Origin: Melastoma dodecandrum
Lineage: Eukaryota > Streptophyta > Magnoliopsida > Myrtales > Melastomataceae
NCBI GenBank assembly: GCA_029817715.1
Contig: JARUPY010000607.1
Coordinates: forward strand, 4,092,001-4,156,000
Reading direction: 5' to 3'
Length of the DNA stretch: 64,000 nucleotides
The position numbers and the translations under genes are program-made. Of the stretch, positions 34,901-45,500 are shown piece by piece. Each line of letters begins with the position of its first letter. Within the stretch, counting starts at the first letter, position 1. The notes below the pieces were generated by a model, which saw nothing but the letters and a program-made list of their open reading frames with translations, was not told the origin of the DNA and searched no databases.

Positions 34901-36540
34901 TGCCATCATATGAACTCGTATAACGTGTATATGGCCGACTCTAATTTTCCATCTTCCAATAGAGCACAAATACGAGATTGTAAAGAAGTTGCAAGAGAGG
35001 AAGCACATCTGCGGAATGACTGGAGATGGTGTCAATGATGCTCCAGCTTTGAAAAAGGCTGACATAGGAATCGCAGTTGCTGATGCCACCGACGCTGCAA
35101 GAAGTGCTTCCGACATCGTCCTGACAGAACCTGGGTTGAGCGTCATCATCAGTGCGGTGCTCACCAGCCGAGCTATCTTCCAGAGGATGAAGAACTACAC
35201 TGTCGGTTTCTCGTCTGTCACTCACTGTAATTGTTCTGAACAATTTTTGGGACATCGGACTGACCATTATTTCTCCCTGTGCTGCAGATATATGCAGTTT
35301 CAATTACCATTCGTATTGTGGTAAGTGAATTTTCCAATCTTATTTCTGGGATTCGATTCACGAGTTGACGTCTGTACCTTTGGTCTTAACTTCTCTTGCT
35401 CCAATGCTACAGTTTGGATTCATGCTTATTGCCTTGATCTGGAGGTTCGACTTCTCGCCTTTCATGGTTTTGATCATCGCCATATTGAATGATGGTATGT
35501 ATTAATCACTTCTATGAATCTCTGTTGTCGAGCAGTCAATGATCCATTTTATACAATCCCAATGATCATATCTTGATTCGTTTTGACAGGAACAATCATG
35601 ACAATCTCGAAGGATCGGGTGAAGCCATCTCCTTTGCCAGACAGCTGGAAGCTCAAGGAAATATTCGCCACCGGCATAGTCCTGGGAGGATACCTGGCGC
35701 TGATGACTGTGATATTCTTCTGGGCAATGAAGGAAACCGACTTTTTCCCTGTAAGAGACTTATCACTTCACACTCCGCCTTTTCTCGATATCACATTCCT
35801 CACACTTGTAGTAACATGACAGAACAAATTCGGAGTGAGGCCGATCAAGGACAGTAATAATGAGATGATGGCAGCTCTATACTTACAAGTCAGTATCGTG
35901 AGCCAGGCCTTGATTTTCGTCACTCGTTCACGCAGCTGGTCCTACGTCGAACGTCCCGGGATGCTTCTGATGAGCGCATTCATCATCGCACAGCTGGTAA
36001 GTCCACAACAGCCACAGAGTGAACACTTTCACAAAAACCCGAAACCTTAAATTGCTCAACCGGAGCGGTTTTCTTCAGGTAGCGACGCTCATCGCCGTCT
36101 ATGCCAAATGGGGATTCGCGGAAATCAAGGGGTGCGGTTGGGGCTGGGCCGGGGTCATCTGGATCTACAGCGTCGTCTTCTACGTGCCCTTAGACTTCAT
36201 TAAGTTCGCGATCCGCTACATACTCAGCGGGAAGGCATGGGTCAACATGCTGGAGAACAGGACCGCGTTCACGACCAAGAAGGACTACGGCAAGGAGGAA
36301 AGGGAAGCACAGTGGGCCCACGCTCAGAGAACCCTCCACGGGCTCCATCCTCCACAAACATCATCCCTGTTTAACGACAAGAGCAGCTACAGGGAGCTCT
36401 CTGAGATCGCGGATCAGGCCAGGAGGCGGGCAGAGGTCGCTAGGCTGAGGGAGGTCTCAACACTCAAGGGCCACGTCGAGTCGGTAGTGAAGATGAAGGG
36501 GCTGGATATAGACATCATAGAGAAGAATTACACACTGTGA
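31957..36540 (+). CDS. Plasma-membrane H+-ATPase (P3A type), AHA6/8/9-like
   Basis: Fourteen exons: 31957-32019, 32669-32788, 32880-33116, 33208-33969, 34052-34174, 34264-34368, 34482-34626, 34712-34876, 34963-35201, 35288-35320, 35413-35494, 35590-35750, 35823-35996, 36079-36540. They total 2871 bases, 956 residues, the usual length. The enzyme pumps protons out of the cell using ATP. Visible are TGES at 189-192, the phosphorylated Asp in DKTGTLT at 336, KGAPEQ, DPPRHDS, MITGDQLA and TGDGVNDAP, about ten membrane segments, and a C-terminal autoinhibitory region ending YTL. Thr955 is the predicted phosphorylation site for 14-3-3 binding; most family members end YTV. The Leu end and the block [20 protein letters not shown] point to the pollen-expressed AHA6/8/9 group. 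A TATA box is at 31879 and intron 1 is 649 bp. Confidence 0.95.
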
Positions 36541-37036
36541 TCACAAGTGATGGGCCACAGTGCCTTGCCTACGGCTCCCTGCCGATAGGGGAAGCGCGAG
36601 GAAACACAAGGACTTACAAAGTTTGATAAGTAAGAGGGAAAGACAGAAATATATGTTTAGGTAATGCTCCCAGAAACTTGCTTGGGCTACATTTTGCTTG
36701 TTCTTCTTCTTCTTCTCGTGCTTCTGAAGCAAACGTACCCCAAGCAATTGTTGTACTTTATTTACAATGCAAAACGTAAAACTTGCTACACTAAAATAGA
36801 GAAAGTTAAAATAATTTGAGGGAGGAAATCTTCAGAAGTGCCACGTGGTCGCTTCCAAACCAATCACTGTAAGAGAGTCTGGAGATTATGGAACTGGTCG
36901 GAAGCCAACACGAAAGTCTCTTTCCCCTCCACCCAGCAGCATCATCTACTGCTGCGTTCCCGAGACATTTACCTGTCCGAAAAGTTGGGAAGTTTTTACC
37001 AGTTGGGTTTGGGTGGAGAGCAATCATAGCAAAGGA
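36541..37036. other. Spacer between proton ATPase and the small plastid protein gene
   Basis: The 3' untranslated region of the ATPase and the promoter of the gene at 37037; nothing else recognised. Confidence 0.5.
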
Positions 37037-38377
37037 ATGTCGGTGGCGTCGTCCCAGCAGAGCTTCCTGCTCAACGTCCTTACTTCGTCCAACCCCAGAC
37101 CCATCGCCAAGCCCTTCAATCCGGTCTGGACGATCTCCTGCAAGCACCTCTCTGACGATTCCCAGTATCCTTTAAGGTAGGATTACGCGGAAAGGCATGG
37201 GATTTCCGGTCGTGTTGTTTAGCTGGGGCATACGATCGAACAGGGGGTGATGTTGTTCTCTGGGTAGGAAAGATGAGAACCAGGTCGCCAAGCTGGCTAT
37301 TGTCGCACTGGCTGCCGGGGTGCTGACTCTGGCTTCCGTGGGTGAGGCATCGGCTGCGAAGTCCGGTGGGAGGGTCGGCGGGCAGGCGTTCAGGCCGTCG
37401 GCTCCGAGGTCGTCTGGCCCCCGGATTAATAATTCGAGGTAAACGTCAGTGCTGCATTCGATGAGTAACTGCTGTGTCTAGTCCTCGATAGAATCGGGGT
37501 CTCCTCTCTTTCTCAGGATTTTGGATTTCTGATCTCTCCTTGGCCCATGATCATAACTTTAGTGGGTGCAGCCTGTGAGGATTCTTGTGATCATGCTCTC
37601 ATCCAGGATGGGTGTTCTGTACTGTCTGTTCAACCCGAAAATCCTCTTGGTCTAGTCTATCTGATTGCTTCATTCAAATGGATGAGTGCACTTCCGCTAC
37701 AGGCCTTTGTGAAACTCGACATTAGCATCCGTTTTATGTTCTAACTAGGCTATTGCTGTTGAAACCTCTCTTGCTGGTTGTTTCTCATTGAATAGAAGCT
37801 CTTCTCGAATAGAAATCTCTATTGTGCTGAGTCGTGACACTCTAAAAGCCATTTTATTGAAACAACGACACCATGGGATTGTTGGAGTTACCTTTGTCTC
37901 TAGTTTTAGACATTGCTCGATCACGCAAATGTCATTTCTGTGTCAATTCGGTGCATTTTCCTGTTGTTAGGGAAGTCTTAATGTTCCTTTCCTTCTTATG
38001 ACTTGTGTTTGCAGTTCTTCTTTCTTCGAAGAAGTAATAATATGTACTTGTCTTTTGCAGTTGGTTGCGAATAACAACAAAAATGGGGTTATCTTCTTAT
38101 AACCTACTTACTTGAATTTCAATCCTATGGCAGGACAAACATTTACATCAATCCTCCAGTTGCTCCTCCTCTTGTTGGCGGATATGGGTATGGTTATGGT
38201 GTGCCATTTTATGGAGGCTGGGGCTGGTCGCCCTTCTCATTCTTTGCCCCCGGACCTAGTGTCGCCATTGGTATTGGGGGCGGGTTTGAAACTTTGTTCT
38301 TCTTTATGTTTCTTGGTGCGGTTGCTGCTGTTGTGAGGAAGTTTGTCGGATCCAGGGGCGAGGAAGATGATTACTGA
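37037..38377 (+). CDS. Small plastid membrane protein, resembling the N-terminal part of DUF1517/FLAP1-type proteins
   Basis: Three exons, 37037-37176, 37268-37438 and 38134-38377, join in phase into 184 residues. Residues 1 to about 45 (MSVASSQQSFLLNVLTSSNP) look like a plastid transit peptide. A hydrophobic Ala/Leu segment follows (LAIVALAAGVLTLASVGEAS), then SGGRVGGQAF, a Pro/Tyr/Gly-rich stretch (YGYGYGVPFYGGWGW), a second membrane segment (FFFMFLGAVAAVV) and an acidic end EEDDY. The SGGR.GG motif, the aromatic Gly-rich linker and the final membrane segment resemble the front half of DUF1517 proteins, whose C-terminal domain is absent here. The function is unknown to me. The ATG was chosen because the upstream in-frame stretch has no other ATG and the product begins like a transit peptide. 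Confidence 0.75.
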
Positions 38378-38520
38378 TCTTATGAGGGGAATGAGTGTAA
38401 GATGATCCGAACTCATAGTGTACATATACGCGCCATTTGGCAACTAAGTTTCCCTCAACAATGTATTCTGCAACTAGCAAGAATAAGAAAGAACTCTTAT
38501 GCAGTCGGATTTCGCAATAT

Positions 38521-39507
38521 CTACCGATCCAGCAGTTGAACAGCTGCAATTGCATGAATCTTCTCCCTTAGTTTCTGAGTTAAAGCAACACGAACAGTCA
38601 TTACCCCTGCCGCTGGTCCGCTCAGCCGAACCTTCACAACATATCCATCTATCTGGATGAGCTCGAGTACACCACCACCGGTTCCGGCAAGATACGGCCT
38701 TATCTCCGCGAGCACCTGAGACAGCAACAACAACCTTCAGTCTCTGTTGATAACTTAACGCCTCCTCAATATTAAGGCATGGCCACACACGGATTTCCTA
38801 CCTTCTCCACGTTCTCCTCAGTTAGCTCGAGGCCTGTCTCGGTGTCTATGATCTGCTCCACTGCCAATATTTCTGGAATTTTGTCTCGCAATCGAGTCTC
38901 GATCCCCATCTTGAGCGTCATGGTCGAGCTCGGGCAAGACCCGCAAGCTCCCTGGAGCTTCAGGACAACGACGAGCCCATCGATCTCGTGCAGAGCCACG
39001 TTCCCTCCATCGGCCATTAAACCAGGTCTCACCTCGTCCAAGACTCTCTCCACGTTTTCCTCCGTCAAGGGGAGAACACACCTAGGCGAGAAGACAAACC
39101 CTCCTGGGAACGGGATAACGCCAGAGTCCAAAATCCAATCAAAACCAACGCAGTCAACCCCATCCCCATCTCACAGCACAGTACACAATATTACTCGAAC
39201 CTCTTCTTCGCCTTCGTCCTCTGAACGATCGTGCCGAGTCGGGCTTGATCAAGCTTCTGGATTCCAACTTGCAACCATTGAAGGAGCTCTTCCGTGATAC
39301 GAGGCCATGTGAATATATGCCCGGGGACTACAGCAAAGCATAAAAGACACGAAAAAAAGCAGGCCGGTGACGAGTGTGGACGCGAAACAACCCAGGAAAA
39401 GGGGGGGACACACCGACATACGTGAGCTTTACCTTGCGACGGGGAAAGGGGGTATTCCCAGGAGGCGAAGGCTTCGACTTTGGAGAGGAAAGGGACGAAC
39501 ACAGCAT
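38521..39507 (-). CDS. NFU2: NifU-like iron-sulfur scaffold, chloroplast (NFU2 type)
   Basis: Four exons from the start: 39433-39507, 39185-39327, 38802-39081, 38521-38715, giving 230 residues. The first 72 residues are rich in Ser, Arg and Lys, a transit peptide. The NifU domain begins [20 protein letters not shown] and carries GACGSCPSS with Cys119 and Cys122, which bind a cluster between subunits. A second, Cys-less NifU-like repeat follows ([20 protein letters not shown] to [18 protein letters not shown]). This two-domain layout is that of plastid NFU1-3, which assemble 4Fe-4S clusters for photosystem I and other plastid proteins. An in-frame ATG at 39540 would add 11 residues; 39507 gives the better transit peptide. 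The exon 2 donor (39185) is inferred from phase. The gene converges with the one ending at 38377, 143 bp away. Confidence 0.9.
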
Positions 39508-40622
39508 TTCTTTTAAAGTTAACACCACACATTCGGACATCCCATGATCAGAAAGGAGCTGCCGGAGGCTCGTGGCGTCGGACAGAATCGGCTATAACTA
39601 ACTCAATCCTTTCGGCCTTGGCTTGTGATTTGTTATGTGGACAGAATTGCATCCGAGAGAGATGAGTGGTAGTTTTGTTGGATCGGGGCCTGTCACTGAA
39701 AAACCAGGCCCCTACCACTCAAAACGATCCATAGCTTTGTCGAGGAATGAACGAAATTTTCATCTATTCGAAACTACCTGTGAATTACGATTTCAGATTT
39801 CTAAATTTAGTCGTAATTTAAAATCGTAACTTTTAATTTATAACTAAATTATGATTTAAAACTGTAATTTCATGTATATCCTATAAAATCGTGAACTTAA
39901 ACAAAATTTAGGAAAGTCGGGTCATGAAAACTGATGAAATCCCCCTCCCCGCCCTTCCCTCTCTCCGTTCTACCCCGTGGTCCCCCACTCCTCCCTTTCC
40001 CTCTCACTCTAGTCCCCCACTCCTCCTTATTGCTAAAAAATAAATAAATAAATCGAATTCCGATTTGAAATCACTACTTTATATACGTTCCATTGAGTCG
40101 ATAATGAAAATTCATGATAATGAAAGTATTAGATTAAATTAAATATTTAACTTCTGATATAAATGTGAAAGCTTAAAAATATTGATTTAATGTAGTAAAA
40201 TAATTTTTTTCCATTTCTTATGTTCAAGTGTGATAAAATTTCTTAAAAAAAAATTATAGTGAAAATAATTGCTAGATTCGAAGAACAATATCAAGTAATC
40301 TTTAAACAAAGTAAAAATGACTCGATAATTAAAACAAAAACTCGCATTAAAAAAGAAGAAGTCATTAAACGAATAAACCATCGACCCAAATTTTATTAGA
40401 TGAAGTTGGATATTTTAGTAAACATTCAATAAAAAAAGGCGACGAGAAAAATGTACATAAATGTAAATATGATCGGTTATAAGTTACTTGTACTGGTGAC
40501 ATGGACGTGTAAGTAAAAGACCGTGACATTTACCACCCGTGCACACAACATTAAGATGCTGGTGAATCATGATGGTACATTGCTAACATTATTATTATTA
40601 TTATGGCGATGGATTAATGAGT
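39508..40622. other. Spacer with decayed palindromic modules
   Basis: AT-rich, with no gene. Sequences such as AGTCGTAATTTAAAATCG (about 39808) and AATTCCGATTTGAAATCACT (about 40056) follow the module pattern of the fold-back element at 6429-7027 and may be its remains. A pyrimidine-rich stretch containing GTCCCCCACTCCTCC twice lies at 39980-40030. Confidence 0.4.
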
Positions 40623-40627
40623 TTAGA

Positions 40628-41971
40628 TCAAATGTCTTGGTAGAAGAACAACTTGAAATCATCCATGTGCTGAACCTGCAGGCACAGCGCCACCACCACC
40701 GACCCGTCTCCCTTCGGACCCGAGAGGACGAGCGAGTCCCCATCGAAGTCGTGGTTCCCCGGACCCATGTACACCTCCCTTCCCCATCCGAAGTCCACTC
40801 CGTAGATCGGCAGCGTCATCCAGCTGACTACCCCGAGGTTAGGGTTACCGTAGAATGGGCCATCGTCGCTCCCCATGGAGTGCAAGTCTTGAAACCTCTT
40901 CAGGCTGGGCTGCTGCCTTAGGAACTCCATCGCTGACCTTACGTATCCGTCCGTTACCTTCTCGATGGCTCCCCTTATCCTGCTGGCAGCGTAGCCTAGG
41001 GGGTTCGACAGCAGTTCCCCCGAGCGACTTGTTGCAACCACATCGAGGGTCGCATTGCCGAAGTATCCCGGTTGTATTGGGGGACTCATCCGGCTCCGGG
41101 AATCGACGCAGACTCCCAGAGCAGTCTGCTGGTCATGCGCGTGCTTGCGGGCCTTGGACGCACACCTCCATATGTGTCCAGCAATGGTCTCGTATCGAGT
41201 GTAAGGACGGGTGTCACTAGGGCACAGTTGGTTCGCCTTGTTCTTGAGCCGGTCTACTTGGTATTTGGAGAGCGTCAGCATGGCCACCATTGTTTTCTTT
41301 TTCCGTTCCTCGACGTTGTCCGACTGGCCTAGCAACAACGGTGGATGGTCGAACTCCGAGTGTTGACCCGTCCGGAATAAAGTATGAAGGCCGTTATTCC
41401 TGGGAGGCCCGAGGGCCGCCCTATTAAAATAGGGCACTATCTCAAGCGGCTCGCCGCGAGCCATCCTTGCCCACTCAGAAATAAAATGCAGCGCGCTAGG
41501 CCCGTCGGCAACGGCATGCGATATACTCAGGCTCAGGCTAAAGCCACCGCATGCGAACTTGGTGACTTGAACCAACAACAACGAGAGCTCGCAAATCGGC
41601 CTACCATAATCAACCTTAGGCACAAGATACTCATACTCAGGGCAAGGAGAGAAGTCCCCCAAGTGATCAAGTCCACCATCCGACTCAGCCACAACGAACT
41701 CAACGCCCATGGAATTGCACTCGAGTAGAAGCCGGCTCCCTTCCGCCCACCGCAGCCGACCGGCCAGGGGGTAGAACGGCACCAACACTCTAGAAAGCGA
41801 ATCCCTCAGCCGGTCTGTGAGGCCGGCCAAATTGTGGCTGGGTTTGTAGAAGTAAATGGTGGGGACGTGAGTGATGGTGCCGATCTGATCCCACTCGGAC
41901 AGCGGAAGGTAGCCATTCCATGATGGGGCGTGAGGCTTCACCAAGCAACTCATTTTGTTGCTTACTACCAT
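40628..41971 (-). CDS. BAHD acyltransferase, spermidine hydroxycinnamoyl transferase-like
   Basis: A single exon of 447 codons. BAHD enzymes transfer acyl groups from CoA thioesters to hydroxyl or amino acceptors in the cytosol. The catalytic motif HAVAD is at 152-156 and the structural motif DFGWG at 393-397. The start region ([19 protein letters not shown]) and the block [13 protein letters not shown] are closest to spermidine hydroxycinnamoyl transferases and the related HCT/HQT group. Hydroxycinnamoyl spermidines are made in the tapetum for pollen coats, but the acyl acceptor here cannot be read from sequence alone. A second in-frame ATG (MSCLVKP) lies six codons in and could be the start. 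A TATA-like run lies at 42031-42040. Confidence 0.85.
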   Translation of the reverse strand: MVVSNKMSCLVKPHAPSWNGYLPLSEWDQIGTITHVPTIYFYKPSHNLAGLTDRLRDSLSRVLVPFYPLAGRLRWAEGSRLLLECNSMGVEFVVAESDGGLDHLGDFSPCPEYEYLVPKVDYGRPICELSLLLVQVTKFACGGFSLSLSISHAVADGPSALHFISEWARMARGEPLEIVPYFNRAALGPPRNNGLHTLFRTGQHSEFDHPPLLLGQSDNVEERKKKTMVAMLTLSKYQVDRLKNKANQLCPSDTRPYTRYETIAGHIWRCASKARKHAHDQQTALGVCVDSRSRMSPPIQPGYFGNATLDVVATSRSGELLSNPLGYAASRIRGAIEKVTDGYVRSAMEFLRQQPSLKRFQDLHSMGSDDGPFYGNPNLGVVSWMTLPIYGVDFGWGREVYMGPGNHDFDGDSLVLSGPKGDGSVVVALCLQVQHMDDFKLFFYQDI

Positions 41972-42030
41972 GTTTTCAAAATTCCCTTTCTGCCTTTGTT
42001 TTACTTACGAGGTTGTTGGTCGGAGATTAC

Positions 42031-42042
42031 ATATATATAAAA
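42031..42042 (-). promoter_or_regulatory. TATA-like box of the BAHD gene
   Basis: The minus strand reads TTTTATATATAT about 60 bases before the ATG at 41971, a normal plant spacing. Confidence 0.45.
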
Positions 42043-42547
42043 AAGTGGAGGGAAAGAAGAAAGAGTCTTTGTGATGATGTGTCAATCTTTGCGTTCAGGC
42101 AACAAAATAAGGAGGGGAGGATTGATCTTTGGTGGTCACGTGAAGTTGGTTGTTTTTTTTTTTTTTTGTTCATTTGAGAATTTTTCTGGTGGCATAATGC
42201 TGGGGAATGAATTCCACATGAACTCATCTTCTTTTTTGGCAGGTTGGTTGCTTTGGATTACCCGATTACTCTTCCAATGACAAGATTGAATTTCAAAAGA
42301 CGGGCGGAGACATTGCCATTCATTTTGTATGTTCGTGTGTTTCAAACTGTTCACCCAACACCATTTCCCAGCACGCTAATTCCCTATCCAACTGAACCTA
42401 ATCCCCCCCCTCTAACAGCGAAAGGCCGATCCAAACCCAGACGAGACTCCCGGAGCTGCAACCAATGACTTCCAGATCTGGCCTGACCTGCATCGGAAGG
42501 CCACCTCTACCTTGCCGATTCAATATTAAGTTTGAAACGTTCATTGC
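42043..42547. other. Spacer between the BAHD and PHS1 genes
   Basis: It contains the BAHD upstream region and the end of the PHS1 transcript; nothing else was recognised. Confidence 0.5.
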
Positions 42548-45500
42548 TCAGTCCATCTCCTGTAGCGAACGCCTGCTAGTGGGGCTCACGCTCCCGCTTC
42601 TACTTACCTTCAGCGCAGCCAAAGCCTTTTGTATCTCCATGGTCATTGCGCTGTCCACACTTCCTGACGATATCTTCTTGTGTGCCTTCTGGAGGTGAAG
42701 CTTGAGCGAGCTGCTGCTAAGGCCAGCATCTTTGCCGCAGATTGGGCAAACCTTCATCGCAGGCTTCCTCTGATGCCATTCCATGGAAACTTGCCCATGC
42801 AACTTCCGGTCCAGTTCTAGAAGAATCTTGGCGAACCCATCATTTGGCTGAGCTCTACGATGAACTCTTCTCAGAGTATTCCATGCTTTCAACAGGGTGA
42901 AATTCCTGAGCCAAAGCAAGATCACATGTCTATGATAGTGTGCACACAGTGAAAGCACATTCAAAGATATCCCAATGAAACACACTGATCATTACCACAA
43001 AACGTTGCCACAAAGCTATCAACTTTGAAGTGCACCATACACAGCTATCAACTTTGAAGTGCACCATCGAATTGATATTTAGGCATGCAAAATTTACTTA
43101 CTTCCGGAGCATCAAATAAGCAATGACCACTGTAGCACTTCTGCTTCTGCCTTCGAAACAATGAACAAGGACTTTTCCGTCAATCTGCTCCACGTGATCA
43201 ATGAAGTCACAAGCTTCAATAAAGATGCTGCTGATGTTCACGTCTTCATCATCACTTATCTGTTGCAACAGGAGAAAACAGAAGGGCCGTATAAGAAACC
43301 ACACCACTTTATAAGCACTTCATTTACAAGCATCAATCCAAGTCACCACAATAGCAATTACAGAATAGTCGATCAGGGTGCTAACCGAGAAATTCTTGTA
43401 GTGGAATAAATCAGGGTGTTGTGAATCTGATTGTCCAATTTCGTTCGAGCACAAACATAATATATGGGTTATATTCAAGTGCTGCAGTGTGAAGATGGAT
43501 CTCGCAGCAAGAGCCCCGCCGATAAATAAACTGTTTGTGATTGGGGATGGCTTCTCTGTATTTGCTGCCTCGGATATTAATGTTATCCTTTCTAGAATAT
43601 GCTCCAGTCTTACCTGTAAATTGTGTAGGTAATCATGGTACTATTCACAAATCCTGATAATATCAATATCGTAGAAGTACAAATACCTTCAACTCATAAG
43701 AATCCACAACGATGTTACTATCGTTACCCTCGAAATATCCTGAATTGAAGTTGTTATCCAGACAAAGTTTAATGGCATCGTTTCTGAGCATCTCAACCCA
43801 TTGCTCCAACTCTTTATTTGACTCAGAATTGACCTGAGTCAATGAAAACATACATTTATATCAGTGGACCCGTTAAGATCAAGCCAATAGCAAAAGATAC
43901 CAAAGTTCATGGAATGTAATTTAGACAATTTTATTCGAGGCGTTCATATACACCTGGCAAATATTGAATATGGAATGTAATTTAGACAATTTTATTCGAG
44001 GCATTCATATACACCTGGTATCCCATCCTTAACAAATATTGAATAGGAAGAGAAACCGCAACTTCTCCAAATGCATAGCTCAAATCAAAACATGTGTTTC
44101 CATTGACTGTGATGACCATATTTCATACTCGGGAGTACACCATTACCATTTAAGATGACATTGGGCAAGAAACAAAGAGTAACTGGCATCAAGAAGAACA
44201 AAGGACATGATCACGGTAATCAACACATTAGAACACATTATGCAGTCCTTAGTGAAAGCTTACCATCTTTTCAGAGGTAACTCGAGATGATAACAACCAA
44301 AATTACTTAACTCAAAATCTAAGCAGCATATAGTAGTCAGGTAGATTTTGACAGAACCAACCTTCGCAAACTTATGAAAGTCACGGAGTTTTGCAGACAT
44401 CCGGAAACTACCCCCACTCCCTCTGCCCCCCTTGTTTAGCAAATAATCACGTGTATGAGAACTGGAATCTGAGTTTTCTTTACTTGCTGAAGAAGATAAC
44501 CTGGCTCCTAGCTTTTGGGGTTCCACATCAATCACATCAACGGCAGAGTCATTGGATGCCTGTTCTCTACTTGGGGAAGAACAATGTAAGCCAACAGTAC
44601 TTAAGGGTGATTCAGGAACCATCAACTCCTCTTTGTCAAAATCCACAGAGGATGAACGATTTATGATGTTCATGTATGAACGCAGGGAGCATTCTAATTT
44701 CTGATGGAGAGTAAGCAAAAATATATGGAATCCTTGCAGATCTCTTAGAGCAGCACGAAACCCATTACGAAATTCATAGACAACAGAAGTGAGTTCCGGG
44801 CTCATATCATTCACGTCTGCACCATCTTCCTTCCGAGGTAATCCTAATTTGCCTTCAGTTATTTCGTGTAATAAATTGGAGGAATACTCAGTGCTGTTGA
44901 GAAGCAACTCAACCAACTTGGGGTAGTTTAGTCGGTCATTGGCACGTTTTCCAGCAGGAGGTCGGCGCGGCACCACAGAGTCAATGGCCACTATATGAAA
45001 ATCTACGGGTGATGAGGAGTTATTTGTGACTACATGTCTTGGAATCATGTTTATCAACTTCGGTGTTCCAGAAGTGTCTAAAATGTCAGAACTCTGAGTC
45101 AGAAGAGTCCCATCACGTGTGTTCATTTTGCTTTCTATTGATGCAGCTCTCCTTTCCTTTTGAAGAGCTTTGATGACTCTAGGTCTGTAGTGCTTAGCTG
45201 CAGAATCATATGCCTCCTCCAAAGCATCGGTGCCAATGAAGGCCGATTTTTCTGCATATAACAAATTAGCTGGATTTCCGCGCCATCGTAGTTGACGACA
45301 AGGAAGTCTATCTTCATTTCTGATGACAAGGTCTAATAGTAGAATCCGACCAAGAGCAGCTGCAGTCTTCTCTGAAGCTCTCTGGGATGCAAATGCTTCT
45401 GAGCTCTCCAACAAAGGAGATCCGTGCACATATCTGTCATCTCAAGTAGTTTAATAAGTTGTTTGATTAGGCCAGATAGCCCTTAAATGAGTGTTAGCCC

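Noticed and set aside
36845..37036. Upstream extension of the small plastid protein frame
   Set aside because: The frame is open but has no ATG, and the product from 37037 begins like a normal transit peptide.
11973..39507. A functional cluster of plastid genes (PPR10-like, HPT, small membrane protein, NFU2-like)
   Set aside because: The four act in unrelated processes and are separated by retrotransposons; plastid targeting is common among plant nuclear genes, so chance explains the grouping.
39684..39715. Hairpin GGGGCCTG...CAGGCCCC as a terminator or small RNA
   Set aside because: An 8-bp stem with no supporting context in plant nuclear DNA.
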